Notes: generated by a model from the sequence alone, not told the origin. A stretch of DNA of 64,000 nt from Candidatus Thiobius zoothamnicola (GCA_030826945.1 JAPQLC010000019.1:1-64000), one strand, 5' to 3'. Shown: positions 19,844 to 29,103, numbered from the stretch's first letter. A program made the numbers and translations.

Positions 19844-20839
19844 ATGCCAAACTCTTTTCCCGCTTATCTCGTTGAGAAAACCGGTGCAGGCCAATCACTC
19901 AAACAAACGGAATTAACAGTTAACGACCTGATGGAAGGCGATGTTACCGTGCAGGTGGAATGGTCAACACTGAATTACAAAGATGGCTTGGCCCTGACCG
20001 GCTCCGCACCCGTTATCCGCCAGTTCCCTTTAATACCCGGCATTGACTTTGCCGGTTCCGTTCTGCAATCGAGCCATGCGGGTTTTCAAGCAGGGGATAA
20101 AGTGATTTTGAACGGCTTCGGCGTGGGGGAAGCGCACCATGGCGGATACGCCAGTGTCGCCAAAGTCAGTGGCGACTGGTTGATTAAATTGCCCGCCCCG
20201 CTCAGCACCCGTCAAGCCATGGCGATTGGCACAGCCGGTTACACCGCTATGTTATGCGTGATGGCGCTACAAAATCACGGCATTCAGCCCAAGGATGGCG
20301 ACATTCTGGTCACTGGCGCAACAGGCGGAGTCGGTAGCATCGCCACCATCCTGCTTAACCAACTCGGTTATCGGGTTGTCGCAGTCACCAGTCGCCCCAC
20401 TCAATCGGCGGATTTCTTACGCTCGCTGGGCGCGCAGGATATTGCATCACGCGACGCATTCTCCGGTACAGCGAAACCGCTGAGCAAAGCGTTATGGGCT
20501 GGCGCTGTGGATGTGGCAGGCGGTGACACTTTGGCGAACGTCATCAGTCAAATGAAGCGTGATGGCGCGGTCGCGGCGTGCGGCTTGGCTGATTCCATGA
20601 ATTTGCCAACTTCAGTCGCCCCGTTTATTTTGCGCAACGTCACGCTCTATGGCATCGATTCGGTGATGGCGTCACTCGACAAGCGTCAACAAGCCTGGCA
20701 AGGATTAGTCGATCACCTGGATTGGCCTTTGCTGGAGACCCTGACGACTGAAATCAGCTTTGATGAGCTGCCGCAGAAAGCGGCTGAGATTTTGCAAGGA
20801 CAAGTCGCCGGACGATTAGTGGTGAAGATACCAACTTAA
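19844..20839 (+). CDS. acuI: Medium-chain reductase, AcuI/YhdH family (acrylyl-CoA reductase type)
   Basis: About 331 residues. It has the YhdH/AcuI pattern: VEWSTLNYKDGLALTG, IPGIDFAGSV, NGFGVGEAHHGGYA and the NADPH loop ATGGVGSIATILL. Members reduce acrylyl-CoA to propionyl-CoA, which detoxifies acrylate. No zinc ligands are present, as expected. Starts at 19802 (TTG), 19832 and 19844 are all in frame; I prefer 19844 by alignment to YhdH, which begins right at this strand. A terminator-like hairpin follows. Confidence 0.85.
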   Translation: MPNSFPAYLVEKTGAGQSLKQTELTVNDLMEGDVTVQVEWSTLNYKDGLALTGSAPVIRQFPLIPGIDFAGSVLQSSHAGFQAGDKVILNGFGVGEAHHGGYASVAKVSGDWLIKLPAPLSTRQAMAIGTAGYTAMLCVMALQNHGIQPKDGDILVTGATGGVGSIATILLNQLGYRVVAVTSRPTQSADFLRSLGAQDIASRDAFSGTAKPLSKALWAGAVDVAGGDTLANVISQMKRDGAVAACGLADSMNLPTSVAPFILRNVTLYGIDSVMASLDKRQQAWQGLVDHLDWPLLETLTTEISFDELPQKAAEILQGQVAGRLVVKIPT

Positions 20840-20878
20840 CCCTAATGGGGGAATCCGCCTCTCCCCTTTGGAAACGCC

Positions 20879-20924
20879 ATTGAGTCTTGCGCCTGCCGCT
20901 AGCGGCGGGAAATCAAGACTCAAT
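20879..20924 (+). terminator. Hairpin after acuI-like gene
   Basis: An 11-bp perfect inverted repeat (ATTGAGTCTTG at 20879-20889 with its complement at 20914-20924) is followed by TTTTG. Inside the loop lies a second palindrome, CCGCTAGCGG. The position 40 bp after the stop codon fits an intrinsic terminator. Confidence 0.6.
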
Positions 20925-21051
20925 TTTGTTCATCAGCAATCCAATATGGTATTTTACGGAACGGCTAGGTATCACAATACCTCTCTAATCATTGCCTTAC
21001 AACGCCATTCCACTGATTACACACTGTATCCACACGGAAGAAATCGCACCC

Positions 21052-22149
21052 ATGGAACAAAACACCCCATATCTCAACATCCAAAATACGTTAATTCATT
21101 ACAACTGGCTGAGAGAGCAATCCCCATGTTGCCGATATCCATCCCCCTACCAACAACTTTATGACGCCGCCATCAGCGGGGATACCAAAGCAAAACCTCT
21201 CAATGTCGAGATAAATGGCGATAAACTCACCATTACTTGGGACGAGCAACCCATCTACAAAAGTATTTATGACATACCCTCTATTCTGAACAAAATCTAC
21301 TCCTCTGGTAAAAAAGAGATTAGTGAGAAAAATTATTGGGACAAAGAAACGCTGGAGAATATCCCTATTCCTCAATATGTCATAGAAAATGGATATATCC
21401 ACGATGACACATGGTTAGATAAATTAGATGACTTAGGCTTTATTCTATTAAAAGACACTGACCCAGAAACCATAAGATCCTTTTTTGGTAAGATCTCACT
21501 GTTAAATCAGCACTATTTCGGTAACACATTTGATCTAGACGAAAAAGATGAAAATGAAAATAAAAAAGATCATCGTCAAACAGGAGAAAAAGGCGGATGC
21601 GCTCTTCCACCACATAATGATTTGACCTTTTGGGGAGACCACAAATTACTGCAATTCTTCTATTGTGAGAAGAGCAGCCCGATTGGAGGCGACTCAATAT
21701 TGGTGGATGGATTCCAGGTAGGAGAAAAAATCAGACAAGCATTCCCGGAATACTTCCAGTCATTAACAACCACCACTGTGGAATTCTGCTTAGAAGACCC
21801 CAAGCACCAATACAGGTTCAAACATCCATCAACCATTATCGAATGCGATTATACTGGCCAGATAAGCAACATCCGGTTCAGTAAGAGAAACTGCAGGCCT
21901 TATTTCATGCCCTCTGAGGAAGCAAGCGTATTTTATGAGGCTTACAATACATTCTTCCGCTACTTGAAAGATACAAGTAATCAGTTTACCTATCATCTCG
22001 AGCCAAACGATTGTCTAATATTCCAGAATTTCAGGCTTCTACATGGCCGCACAGCGTTTGATTTAGCACATGGTGGAAGGAAGTTACATTCGGGTTATTA
22101 TGACTGGAAATATTTTGAAGGCAGATTGAATTATCTGAAAGAATATTAA
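21052..22149 (+). CDS. Fe(II)/2-oxoglutarate oxygenase, gamma-butyrobetaine hydroxylase-like
   Basis: 365 residues from ATG 21052, which has GGAAG about 12 nt upstream; the 20 extra codons to 20992 lack one. It has the two-domain layout of the BBOX/TMLH group: an N-terminal DUF971-like domain (NTLIHYNWLRE, then VEINGDKLTITW) and a TauD-type barrel with LPPHNDLTFWG (first His and Asp ligands), GGDSILVDGF, a distal His in RLLHGRTAF and the 2OG-binding Arg near GGRKLHSGYYDW. Relatives hydroxylate gamma-butyrobetaine, trimethyllysine or trimethylaminoethylphosphonate (TmpA). The substrate here is unknown. It is distinctly A+T richer than the acuI gene before it, suggesting acquisition. Confidence 0.85.
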   Translation: MEQNTPYLNIQNTLIHYNWLREQSPCCRYPSPYQQLYDAAISGDTKAKPLNVEINGDKLTITWDEQPIYKSIYDIPSILNKIYSSGKKEISEKNYWDKETLENIPIPQYVIENGYIHDDTWLDKLDDLGFILLKDTDPETIRSFFGKISLLNQHYFGNTFDLDEKDENENKKDHRQTGEKGGCALPPHNDLTFWGDHKLLQFFYCEKSSPIGGDSILVDGFQVGEKIRQAFPEYFQSLTTTTVEFCLEDPKHQYRFKHPSTIIECDYTGQISNIRFSKRNCRPYFMPSEEASVFYEAYNTFFRYLKDTSNQFTYHLEPNDCLIFQNFRLLHGRTAFDLAHGGRKLHSGYYDWKYFEGRLNYLKEY

Positions 22150-22207
22150 ATGGTATCGCCAATACGCCGCACTCTGGAGAGTCCATCAATCATCAAAAAT
22201 GCTAAAC

Positions 22208-22231
22208 AACCACCAGCTAAAGCCGGTGGTT
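22208..22231. repeat. Imperfect hairpin resembling an IS200/IS605-type end
   Basis: AACCACC at 22208-22214 pairs with GGTGGTT at 22225-22231, with AGCT/AAGCC continuing the stem apart from one mismatch, around a tiny loop. Subterminal hairpins of this kind (AACCACC-GC-TTTA-GC-GGTGGTT) are common at IS200/IS605-family ends and in derived mini-elements. No transposase is present, so this would be a remnant. It could instead be a terminator for the oxygenase gene, although no long T-run follows. Confidence 0.4.
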
Positions 22232-22253
22232 TGAACCTTATGAAAGTAAAGCC

Positions 22254-22622
22254 ATGAAAACAAAATTCATAATACTTTTTATTTTAATCGGCTCAATCGC
22301 TGGATGCGCTATCAATCAAGAATACCTGACTTTTTCATCTAAAGATCAGAAGTTGATATTAACATCAAAAGAAATAAGCCGGTCTGAAGAAATAGGAGAT
22401 CAAAAGTCAAGAGCCGTCATGAATTTTCATCTTACCGATGTCGGCATTAAGAAGGTAACGGCATTCACCCAAAAACTGGTTGGTGAAACAATAACAGTTA
22501 TGTTCGGTAAGGAAATTCTATACGATAAGCTTTCCGTGACCACCCCAATAAAGGGAGATGTCTTTTCAGTCCCTGTCAGATCAAAAGAAATTTCACATCA
22601 AATCCTTCATCAATACAAATGA
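22254..22622 (+). CDS. Lipoprotein with SecD P1-head-like domain
   Basis: 122 residues. It has a lipoprotein signal peptide with lipobox IAGC (Cys at about residue 18). The rest (MNFHLTDVGIKKVTAFTQKLVGE, ITVMFGKEILYDK, TTPIKGDVFSVP) resembles the P1-head subdomain of SecD/SecDF, where L-T-x-x-G-x-x-x-F-x-x-x-T and a GxxI-hairpin recur. Stand-alone lipoproteins with this domain occur but their function is not established to my knowledge. It lies alone between the oxygenase and tatC, which is convergent. Confidence 0.7.
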   Translation: MKTKFIILFILIGSIAGCAINQEYLTFSSKDQKLILTSKEISRSEEIGDQKSRAVMNFHLTDVGIKKVTAFTQKLVGETITVMFGKEILYDKLSVTTPIKGDVFSVPVRSKEISHQILHQYK

Positions 22623-22645
22623 TGGAAAATGACCCTGACAACCGA

Positions 22646-23737
22646 CTAACTATCCATCTGGGCCAGAATATTCCGGGCCACTTTGACTTGAGACTCATTA
22701 CCTTCAGCCAGCACTTCATATAACAATGCACGGGCGCGTTCATAAGCTTCTTCGTTACGCAGAGCCATAATTTGCTCCAGCTTTTCATCCACTGCATCTG
22801 GAGAGAAAGTTTCAGGTTGTTGTCCCGGCGTGGATTCGGCGATGTCCTCATCATCATCTGGAAGCCCATCATCTTCTTCCTCTTCAATAAGATTCAGCTC
22901 GGCCTCCATTTCTTCTTCAGTCATCGGTTCATAAGCATATTCATACTGGTCAACTAAATCCCCTGCCGTCGTCGCACCAGCCGCCGCTGCTCCGACAGGT
23001 GATAACTTATCGCCTTCAGCTTTTCTTTTGGTCAACATACGGGCAAACAGCACGCCAATTTCAAACAACAACCACACAGGCACCGCGAGCAAAGTTTGCG
23101 AGATTACGTCCGGCGGCGTCAGCAACATGCCTACGACAAAGGCACTGACAATCACATAAGGCCGTTTACTGGACAGTTGCTGGGGGGTGGTGACGCCCGT
23201 CAGGACTAATAAAATCGTGGCAATCGGCACCTCAAATGCCAAACCGAAGGCGAAAAACAAGGTCAGCACGAAATCCAGGTAATGCGAAATATCGGTCATC
23301 ACCGCAACGCCTTCTGGGGCGACGCTGGTGAGGAAAGCAAATACCAAGGGAAATACAACGAAATAGGCGAAAGCCGCACCCAGATAAAACAATAAAATAC
23401 TGGATATCAGAATAGGCAATGCAATGCGTTTTTCATTCTTATACAAACCTGGTGCAAGAAATGCCCAGAATTGATAAAGCAGGTATGGCATCGCCACAAA
23501 AACAGCGGTCACCAGGGACAGTTTGAATGGCGTGAGAAAAGGCGACGCGACCTGGGTGGCGATCATGGAAGTGTTTTCCGGCAACACCGCCATCAAAGGG
23601 CCAGCGACAAAAGTATAGATATCGTTGGCGAATGGAAACAACGCGAACAATAAAACCACCACCGCGAGCACCATGCGTAACAAACGGTCACGCAGCTCAA
23701 CCAAATGGCTCATAAAAGGCAATCCAGCCTCACTCAT
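22646..23737 (-). CDS. tatC: Sec-independent translocase TatC with long acidic C-terminal extension
   Basis: 363 residues against about 258 in E. coli. Residues 1-245 are a full TatC: N-terminal HLVELRDRLLR with the signal-binding Glu, six membrane segments, FGLAFEVP, and ILLVLTGVTTPQQL. The extra 115 residues form an acidic linker (EEEEDDGLPDDDEDIAE) and a C-terminal helical segment (NEEAYERARALLYEVLAEGNESQVKVARNIL, shown in parts) that resembles the FimV C-terminal TPR-like domain. It is the core receptor for twin-arginine substrates, such as the hydroxylase encoded at 16.5-18.6 kb. It overlaps tatB by 4 bp. Confidence 0.93.
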   Translation of the reverse strand: MSEAGLPFMSHLVELRDRLLRMVLAVVVLLFALFPFANDIYTFVAGPLMAVLPENTSMIATQVASPFLTPFKLSLVTAVFVAMPYLLYQFWAFLAPGLYKNEKRIALPILISSILLFYLGAAFAYFVVFPLVFAFLTSVAPEGVAVMTDISHYLDFVLTLFFAFGLAFEVPIATILLVLTGVTTPQQLSSKRPYVIVSAFVVGMLLTPPDVISQTLLAVPVWLLFEIGVLFARMLTKRKAEGDKLSPVGAAAAGATTAGDLVDQYEYAYEPMTEEEMEAELNLIEEEEDDGLPDDDEDIAESTPGQQPETFSPDAVDEKLEQIMALRNEEAYERARALLYEVLAEGNESQVKVARNILAQMDS

Positions 23738-24126
23738 CCAGATTCAACCTGTTTCATATCGCCAGCGTGCGAAGCGGTTTGCGGGGTGGTTTTAGGTGAC
23801 GCCGCCGTTTGTGGCTGTAATTCTTCGGCAACCGCCTTCCCGGTATCCTGCAAGGCTGCATTCAACGCCTCACCTTCCTGCCTCGCATACTCCAAACTGG
23901 CTTGCAGTGGATTCGATGGCATGGATTTCGCCGCTTCGAGCGTTTTCTTGATTTCTTCCGCCTGGATTTCCTGCTCAATATCCCTTTGCACTGAACCAAC
24001 AAACTGGCGCATACGCCTTATCCATGCCCCCGCCGTGCGCGCTAGCCCCGGCAAACGTTCGGGACCTACCACCAGCAATGCGATCACGCCAATGAGCGCA
24101 AGCTCAAAAAACCCCACATCAAACAT
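23734..24126 (-). CDS. tatB: Twin-arginine translocase subunit TatB
   Basis: 130 residues. A single N-terminal membrane helix (FDVGFFELALIGVIALLVVGP in the usual frame) ends in GPERLPGLART, the TatB hinge. An amphipathic helix and a long Ala/Glu/Gln-rich tail follow. It partners TatC in recognising twin-arginine signal peptides. It sits 8 bp after tatA and overlaps tatC by 4 bp, the normal tatABC order. Confidence 0.94.
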   Translation of the reverse strand: MFDVGFFELALIGVIALLVVGPERLPGLARTAGAWIRRMRQFVGSVQRDIEQEIQAEEIKKTLEAAKSMPSNPLQASLEYARQEGEALNAALQDTGKAVAEELQPQTAASPKTTPQTASHAGDMKQVESG

Positions 24127-24134
24127 CTTATGAA

Positions 24135-24380
24135 TTAACTCTGCTTGGTTTTTTCCTGCGTATTTTCACGGTTCAGCGTTTCCTCAGCGGCGATTTTGGG
24201 TGGATTCTCCTGTTTGGCTTTATCGGTGCCTTTATCTTCGTCACTGATCGCTTTTTTGAATCCTTTGAAGGCACCGCCCAAATCGCTCCCGATGTTACGT
24301 AAACGCTTGGTACCGAACAAAAGCAACACAATCGCGAGGATAATAAGCAATTGCCAAAGACTAATTCCGCCAAATCCCAT
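24135..24380 (-). CDS. tatA: Twin-arginine translocase subunit TatA
   Basis: 81 residues from ATG 24380, chosen because GGAGA lies 7 nt upstream and the protein then begins [20 protein letters not shown], as in known TatA. The frame extends upstream to 24434 with an Arg-rich stretch that does not fit. [20 protein letters not shown] is the hinge plus amphipathic helix. TatA oligomers form the translocation path. It is the first gene of tatABC, 196 bp downstream of the sdaA stop. Confidence 0.94.
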   Translation of the reverse strand: MGFGGISLWQLLIILAIVLLLFGTKRLRNIGSDLGGAFKGFKKAISDEDKGTDKAKQENPPKIAAEETLNRENTQEKTKQS

Positions 24381-24576
24381 AATCATTCTCCGCCTGCGCG
24401 CAATGATCAAAGCGCGCATCATCTGCGCGCTCACATCTCATTGCCCTGTTAACTGTGGATACCTGTGCTTTTCGCACATTAATATAATAATAAACCACTA
24501 ATGATACGCCATTGGAAGTCCTGGATGATAGTAGAGAATCCAATCCAGGCTGCCTGATCTGGCGCGATCCCCCCAA

Positions 24577-25950
24577 TCAACATTCGATGATGTTGACTGC
24601 CAAGCCGCCGCGAGCGGTCTCTTTATATTTTTCTGACATATCCTGACCGGTATCACGCATGGTTTTTATCACTTTATCTAACGATACATAGTGTCGGCCA
24701 TTTCCATACATGGCGATACGCACGGCGTTGATCGCTTGTACGGCAGCCATGGCGTTGCGTTCAATACAGGGTATTTGCACTAGCCCGCCAATGGGATCAC
24801 AAGTCAGTCCCAAGTGGTGCTCCATAGCGATTTCAGCGGCATTCTCAACCTGTTCGGGCGAACCGCCTGTGACGGCGCACAGTCCGGCCGCCGCCATACT
24901 GCATGCACTGCCGACCTCACCTTGACAGCCCACTTCGGCACCCGAGATGGAGGCATTTTCTTTAAAGAGAATGCCGATGGCGGCAGCCGTCAGCAGATAA
25001 CGCACAACATCCTCTTTATCACCCCGATAGAAACGCATATGGTATTTCAGCACGGCTGGCAGGATACCCGCTGCGCCATTGGTCGGCGCAGTAACCACCC
25101 GTCCGCCAGCGGCATTTTCCTCATTCACGGCGATGGCATATAAATTCACCCAGTCAATTTGGGCAAAATCATTATGTTGTTGATGTTTGAGGCGATGATA
25201 AAGTTGCGGCGCCCGGCGTTGCACCTTCAATGGGCCGGGCAAAATACCTTCCGTCTGCATGCCACGGTCAATGCAATCCTCCATCGTTCGCCAGATGGTC
25301 AACAATTTTTGTTGGATGTCAGTGATCTCATACTGTTGCGCCTCATTCGCCAACATCAGTTTATCGATTGATAATCCATGCTGTTGACATAAGTCGAGTA
25401 ATTCATTGGCGGTTTTGAAAGGATAAGGCCGTTCTTTATCCGCTACTTGCGCATGCTCAGGATCAACTTCCTGATCAGCATCCAATACAAAGCCGCCACC
25501 TACCGAATAATAGGTATTTTCACAAAGCAGCTCGTTATTCGCGCCATAGGCTTGTAGCATCAAGCCATTGCTGTGCTTTTCCAGAATGCGGTCATAGTGA
25601 AACCGGATGTCTTCATCCACGGAAAAATCGATTTCACGTTCGCCCGCCAGGTCAAGGCGTTTGGTTTGACGACATTGTTGAAAACGCTCATCAACCGTAC
25701 CGGTATCAACCGTCTCAGGCGACTCACCCAGCAACCCAAGCACAATGCTTTTGTCTGTGCCATGTCCTTTGCCGGTATGCGCAAGCGAACCGAATAAATC
25801 GACGCCGATGCGGTGTATGCTGACAAGCTGGCCTGATTCCCGTAATTTGCTCAAAAACAAGGCAACTGCGCGCATGGGTCCCACGACATGCGAACTGGAT
25901 GGTCCGATGCCAATCGTGAATAAATCAAAAACTGAAGTGGCCATCGCCAA
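24577..25950 (-). CDS. sdaA: L-serine ammonia-lyase (4Fe-4S)
   Basis: 457 residues, as in single-chain Sda[24 protein letters not shown] begins the beta domain (quoted across the start). The cluster cysteines lie in [17 protein letters not shown] and [19 protein letters not shown]. It deaminates L-serine to pyruvate and ammonia and needs an oxygen-labile 4Fe-4S cluster. ATGs at 25950 and 25944 are both usable. It lies 142 bp downstream of dapF, with a structured inverted repeat in between. Confidence 0.95.
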   Translation of the reverse strand: MAMATSVFDLFTIGIGPSSSHVVGPMRAVALFLSKLRESGQLVSIHRIGVDLFGSLAHTGKGHGTDKSIVLGLLGESPETVDTGTVDERFQQCRQTKRLDLAGEREIDFSVDEDIRFHYDRILEKHSNGLMLQAYGANNELLCENTYYSVGGGFVLDADQEVDPEHAQVADKERPYPFKTANELLDLCQQHGLSIDKLMLANEAQQYEITDIQQKLLTIWRTMEDCIDRGMQTEGILPGPLKVQRRAPQLYHRLKHQQHNDFAQIDWVNLYAIAVNEENAAGGRVVTAPTNGAAGILPAVLKYHMRFYRGDKEDVVRYLLTAAAIGILFKENASISGAEVGCQGEVGSACSMAAAGLCAVTGGSPEQVENAAEIAMEHHLGLTCDPIGGLVQIPCIERNAMAAVQAINAVRIAMYGNGRHYVSLDKVIKTMRDTGQDMSEKYKETARGGLAVNIIEC

Positions 25951-25979
25951 ATGCCTCTATTCAGAATGGGTTTCTCAGT

Positions 25980-26073
25980 TTAACAGGCTATTGGGATTCG
26001 CTCAGGTAAGGCGCAAAGGCGCAATTTACTGAGCGTATCGCACCACCTGGGTAGCATTTCAACAGCCTGTTAA
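25980..26073. repeat. Nested inverted repeat between dapF and sdaA
   Basis: The outer arms TTAACAGGCT (25980-25989) and AGCCTGTTAA (26064-26073) are perfect complements. Inside, CGCTCAG near 25999-26005 pairs with CTGAGCG near 26029-26035, extended by TAA/TTA after a one-base bulge. It sits downstream of dapF and upstream of sdaA, both minus strand. It could be an attenuator/terminator or a small non-autonomous repeat. Confidence 0.55.
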
Positions 26074-26092
26074 CGTATGGCTTATGTACAGA

Positions 26093-27061
26093 CTACTTTT
26101 CCAACATGGACTGAGCATGCATTTGCAGGGCGCTATAGGCGTTAATTTCTTCTGTTCGCCTGTTTTTCGTCGATTGCGTCAGGATTTTTGCGCCATCATC
26201 CTGCATGTCAATTGCCATGTCATCAACGAAAGTTGCATTTCCTTTCAATAAGATACTTTCGCTGGGCATCGTCTTAATATCACACTTCACCATCCCACCC
26301 TTATTGTAAACTGCGATGGATTTATCGGCTTCTGACAGACCTAATAATACGGATACATAGGCAGATGCGGACATCGCCGTGCCACAAGCATTGGTGATAC
26401 CAACCCCTCTTTCATAAGTCATCACGAATATTTGATTAGCGCCAAGTTGACGGACGAAACTGACATTCACACCATTCGGGAAAAGCGGCAGATGATTCGC
26501 GCGCTTACCGCATGCTTTCAGCATGGATTCATCTACCTTATCCACGACAGCAACAATATGCGGATTGGGCACGCTAAGCGCAGTGAATGTCAGTTCAGTG
26601 GATAATGAGGAAATCGGTTGATTGCTAAATGCATCTGAGTCCACCAACATGGGTAAAGAAGCTGGCTGCATGGAGACTGGGGCAATTTCGGCTTCAAAGG
26701 TTTTGATACCGGGATAAACCGGTTCGCCCTGTGTGACGGAGAGCACGGCCTTCATGGTTTCAACCGTCACCAGATTTTTCATGAGGCGCTCAGCACCATA
26801 TCGACCGATGCAGCGTAACCCGTTGCCGCACATTTCCGCTTCTCCGCCATCAGGGTTGAACATACGCATTTTACAATCGGCGATGGTTGACGATTGATAA
26901 AATAAAATGCCGTCTGCGCCAATCCCCGTATCCCGATCACAAAGAGTCTGAGTCAGATTCACCCTTTTGGCGTCATCAAGCTGATTTTGATTTTCCAGCG
27001 TTTCATCCAGCAAGATGAAATCATTTCCTGAACCATGGCATTTTAGAATATTGAGTTTCAT
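26093..27061 (-). CDS. dapF: Diaminopimelate epimerase
   Basis: 322 residues, longer than the 274 of E. coli. Both catalytic cysteines are visible: GEAEMCGNGLRCIGRY and GITNACGTAMSASA. The N-terminal KCHGSGNDFILLDE is also canonical. It converts LL- to meso-diaminopimelate for lysine and peptidoglycan. The extra length is mainly an added C-terminal tail (after FVDDMAIDMQDDG) of no known function. It follows rmuC by 52 bp on the same strand. Confidence 0.93.
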   Translation of the reverse strand: MKLNILKCHGSGNDFILLDETLENQNQLDDAKRVNLTQTLCDRDTGIGADGILFYQSSTIADCKMRMFNPDGGEAEMCGNGLRCIGRYGAERLMKNLVTVETMKAVLSVTQGEPVYPGIKTFEAEIAPVSMQPASLPMLVDSDAFSNQPISSLSTELTFTALSVPNPHIVAVVDKVDESMLKACGKRANHLPLFPNGVNVSFVRQLGANQIFVMTYERGVGITNACGTAMSASAYVSVLLGLSEADKSIAVYNKGGMVKCDIKTMPSESILLKGNATFVDDMAIDMQDDGAKILTQSTKNRRTEEINAYSALQMHAQSMLEK

Positions 27062-27113
27062 GACATTTCCAATCTGGCAATATTTAAATTTGGCGTAAAA
27101 CCCTCCCCAGGTC

Positions 27114-28460
27114 TTACTGATCTATCGATTTTTTTCGCTGGCCATCCATCGTTTGATCCAATTCAGCGGCTTCAATGCGGGTGAAACGCTGACTGATTTT
27201 TTTCGCTGAAGTATGGATGTGATCAACATCCTCATTGGCTTGACGGATATGCGAAGCCAGTTTATCCATACGCTGTTGAAAACGGGTGAAATCATCCGCC
27301 AGTTTGCGCAAGTGATCCTGAATGATGTGAATTTGACGCCGGGTGGCATCATCTTTCAACACGGCGCGCGCCGTGGTTAATACCGCCATCAAGGTGGTTG
27401 GGGAGACCATCCAGACGCGCGCGCGTTGCGCATCTTTCACCAATTCCGGATGGCGCGCATAAATTTCCGCGAACACCGCCTCGGCTGGAATGAACATCAC
27501 GGCACCATCAGCGGTTTCACCGGGTAATAGATATTTGCTGGCGATATCGTGGATGTGTTTACGGATGTCGCGGCGGAATTGATTGACCGCCTGCGCACGT
27601 TCCGTCGCAGAAGTTTCCATATTTTGCATGCGCTGATAGCTTTCCAGGGGAAACTTGGCATCTATGGGCACACTGCCTGTGGGGTCAGGTAAGTGCAAAA
27701 GGCAATCAACGCGTTTACCATTGCTGAGCACGGCTTGTTCCTCAAAGCTGCTCTCCGGCATCATATTGCGGATCAAACCGAGTAATTGCACTTCGCCGAA
27801 AGCGCCGCGAGAGCGCTTATCGGTCAATATTTCCTGCAAACTGACGACATTGCTGGAAAGCTCAGCGATCCTTTTTTGCGCTTCGTCAATCCGGCTGAGA
27901 TGCTCGAGTACCTGGGTAAAAGTTCTGGTCGTATTCTCAAAACCTTCTTGCAGGCGCTGTTCAACCTGTTGATTGATTTCCTGTAAACGTTGGTCTGTGG
28001 TTTGCGTCAGCGCGATCACGCGTTCGCCAAGTTCATCCGAAGAAAATCTGAGGCTTTGTTGAATTTGCTGCCCCATCGCGCCTAATGTTGTTGCCAAGGT
28101 CTCCTGCTGGCTTTTTAAAGCGCGATACTGATTTTTCTCCAGCGTGATTTTCAGGTTGCTGGCGTCTTCCAGTAACTGACGTTCCAACCGGCTGAGCTTA
28201 TCGGACAGCACCATCTGCAAGGCTTGCAGGTTGCGTTGCACCGTTTCCTGTTGGTTGCGTTCAAGCTCGCTGACAACATCCTGTAAGGCACGCTGCAAAA
28301 AATGCTGGTTCTTTTTTTGCGCCTGCTCGTTGCGCTGCGCCAGTCGCCAGATGCCCCATAAACTGAATAACAATAAAAAAATAACGATTATCAGCGCATA
28401 CCCTAGCCACACCGAAGGCAACGCCTGAAGCACAGCATGCAATTCAGTCAGATGCATCAA
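27114..28460 (-). CDS. rmuC: DNA recombination protein RmuC
   Basis: 448 residues. An N-terminal membrane helix (ALIIVIFLLLFSLWGIW) is followed by a long coiled coil (about 45-215) and the RmuC domain (ILTDKRSRGAFGEVQLLGLI, LPDPTGSVPIDAKFPLESY, FIPAEAVFAEI). RmuC limits inversions at short repeats and is predicted to be nuclease-related. Its start overlaps the pth stop by 4 bp, so pth and rmuC are co-transcribed. Confidence 0.93.
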   Translation of the reverse strand: MMHLTELHAVLQALPSVWLGYALIIVIFLLLFSLWGIWRLAQRNEQAQKKNQHFLQRALQDVVSELERNQQETVQRNLQALQMVLSDKLSRLERQLLEDASNLKITLEKNQYRALKSQQETLATTLGAMGQQIQQSLRFSSDELGERVIALTQTTDQRLQEINQQVEQRLQEGFENTTRTFTQVLEHLSRIDEAQKRIAELSSNVVSLQEILTDKRSRGAFGEVQLLGLIRNMMPESSFEEQAVLSNGKRVDCLLHLPDPTGSVPIDAKFPLESYQRMQNMETSATERAQAVNQFRRDIRKHIHDIASKYLLPGETADGAVMFIPAEAVFAEIYARHPELVKDAQRARVWMVSPTTLMAVLTTARAVLKDDATRRQIHIIQDHLRKLADDFTRFQQRMDKLASHIRQANEDVDHIHTSAKKISQRFTRIEAAELDQTMDGQRKKSIDQ

Positions 28461-29041
28461 ATCTTACTGTGAATCAACTGCATCGCTTTGGGAATATCGC
28501 CTGACTGAATGGTCATCCAGTGCTGTTCAACAGCATCCAGCCCGGTGAGCATGGCGTCATGGTCAGTTTTGGCTGGCGCTGACAACACATAGTTGGACAC
28601 GAGGCTTTTGTGCCCCGGGTGCCCAATGCCGATGCGGATACGATGAAAGGCTTGCCCCCCCATCGCGCTGACAATATCGCGCAAACCATTATGACCGCCA
28701 TGACCACCACCGGTCTTCAGACGAATCACGCCGGGCGGCAAATCAAGCTCATCATGCACGATCAGCATAGTGTCAATGGGGAGCTTATAGAAACGGGTCA
28801 GAGCGCTGACAGCACGGCCACTATGATTCATGAAGGTGTCCGGTTTCAGCAACCAGCATTCGCCAGCAGAATTGCTGATGCGTGTGACTTCACCGGAAAA
28901 TTTGTCTTCTTTACGCAGCGTGGCATTAAATTGCTGCGCCAGCCGGTCCACCAGCCAGAAACCAACATTATGTCGATTATCAGCATACTTGGCGCCTGGG
29001 TTACCCAAACCCACAACACAACGGATAGGCGTCGTTTTCAT
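28457..29041 (-). CDS. pth: Peptidyl-tRNA hydrolase
   Basis: 194 residues from ATG 29041; TTG 29047 also possible. It has the Pth core VVGLGNPGAKYADNRHNVGFW with the catalytic His, then FMNHSGRAV, HDELDLPPG and GGHGGHNGLRDI. It releases peptides from peptidyl-tRNA. Its place just downstream of rplY (62 bp) is the conserved gammaproteobacterial order. Confidence 0.95.
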   Translation of the reverse strand: MKTTPIRCVVGLGNPGAKYADNRHNVGFWLVDRLAQQFNATLRKEDKFSGEVTRISNSAGECWLLKPDTFMNHSGRAVSALTRFYKLPIDTMLIVHDELDLPPGVIRLKTGGGHGGHNGLRDIVSAMGGQAFHRIRIGIGHPGHKSLVSNYVLSAPAKTDHDAMLTGLDAVEQHWMTIQSGDIPKAMQLIHSKI

Positions 29042-29103
29042 CAGCAATTCAGATCACAGATCAACCTGCGGCAGGGGAAGCATACTTCCCCTGCCTACAC
29101 ACC

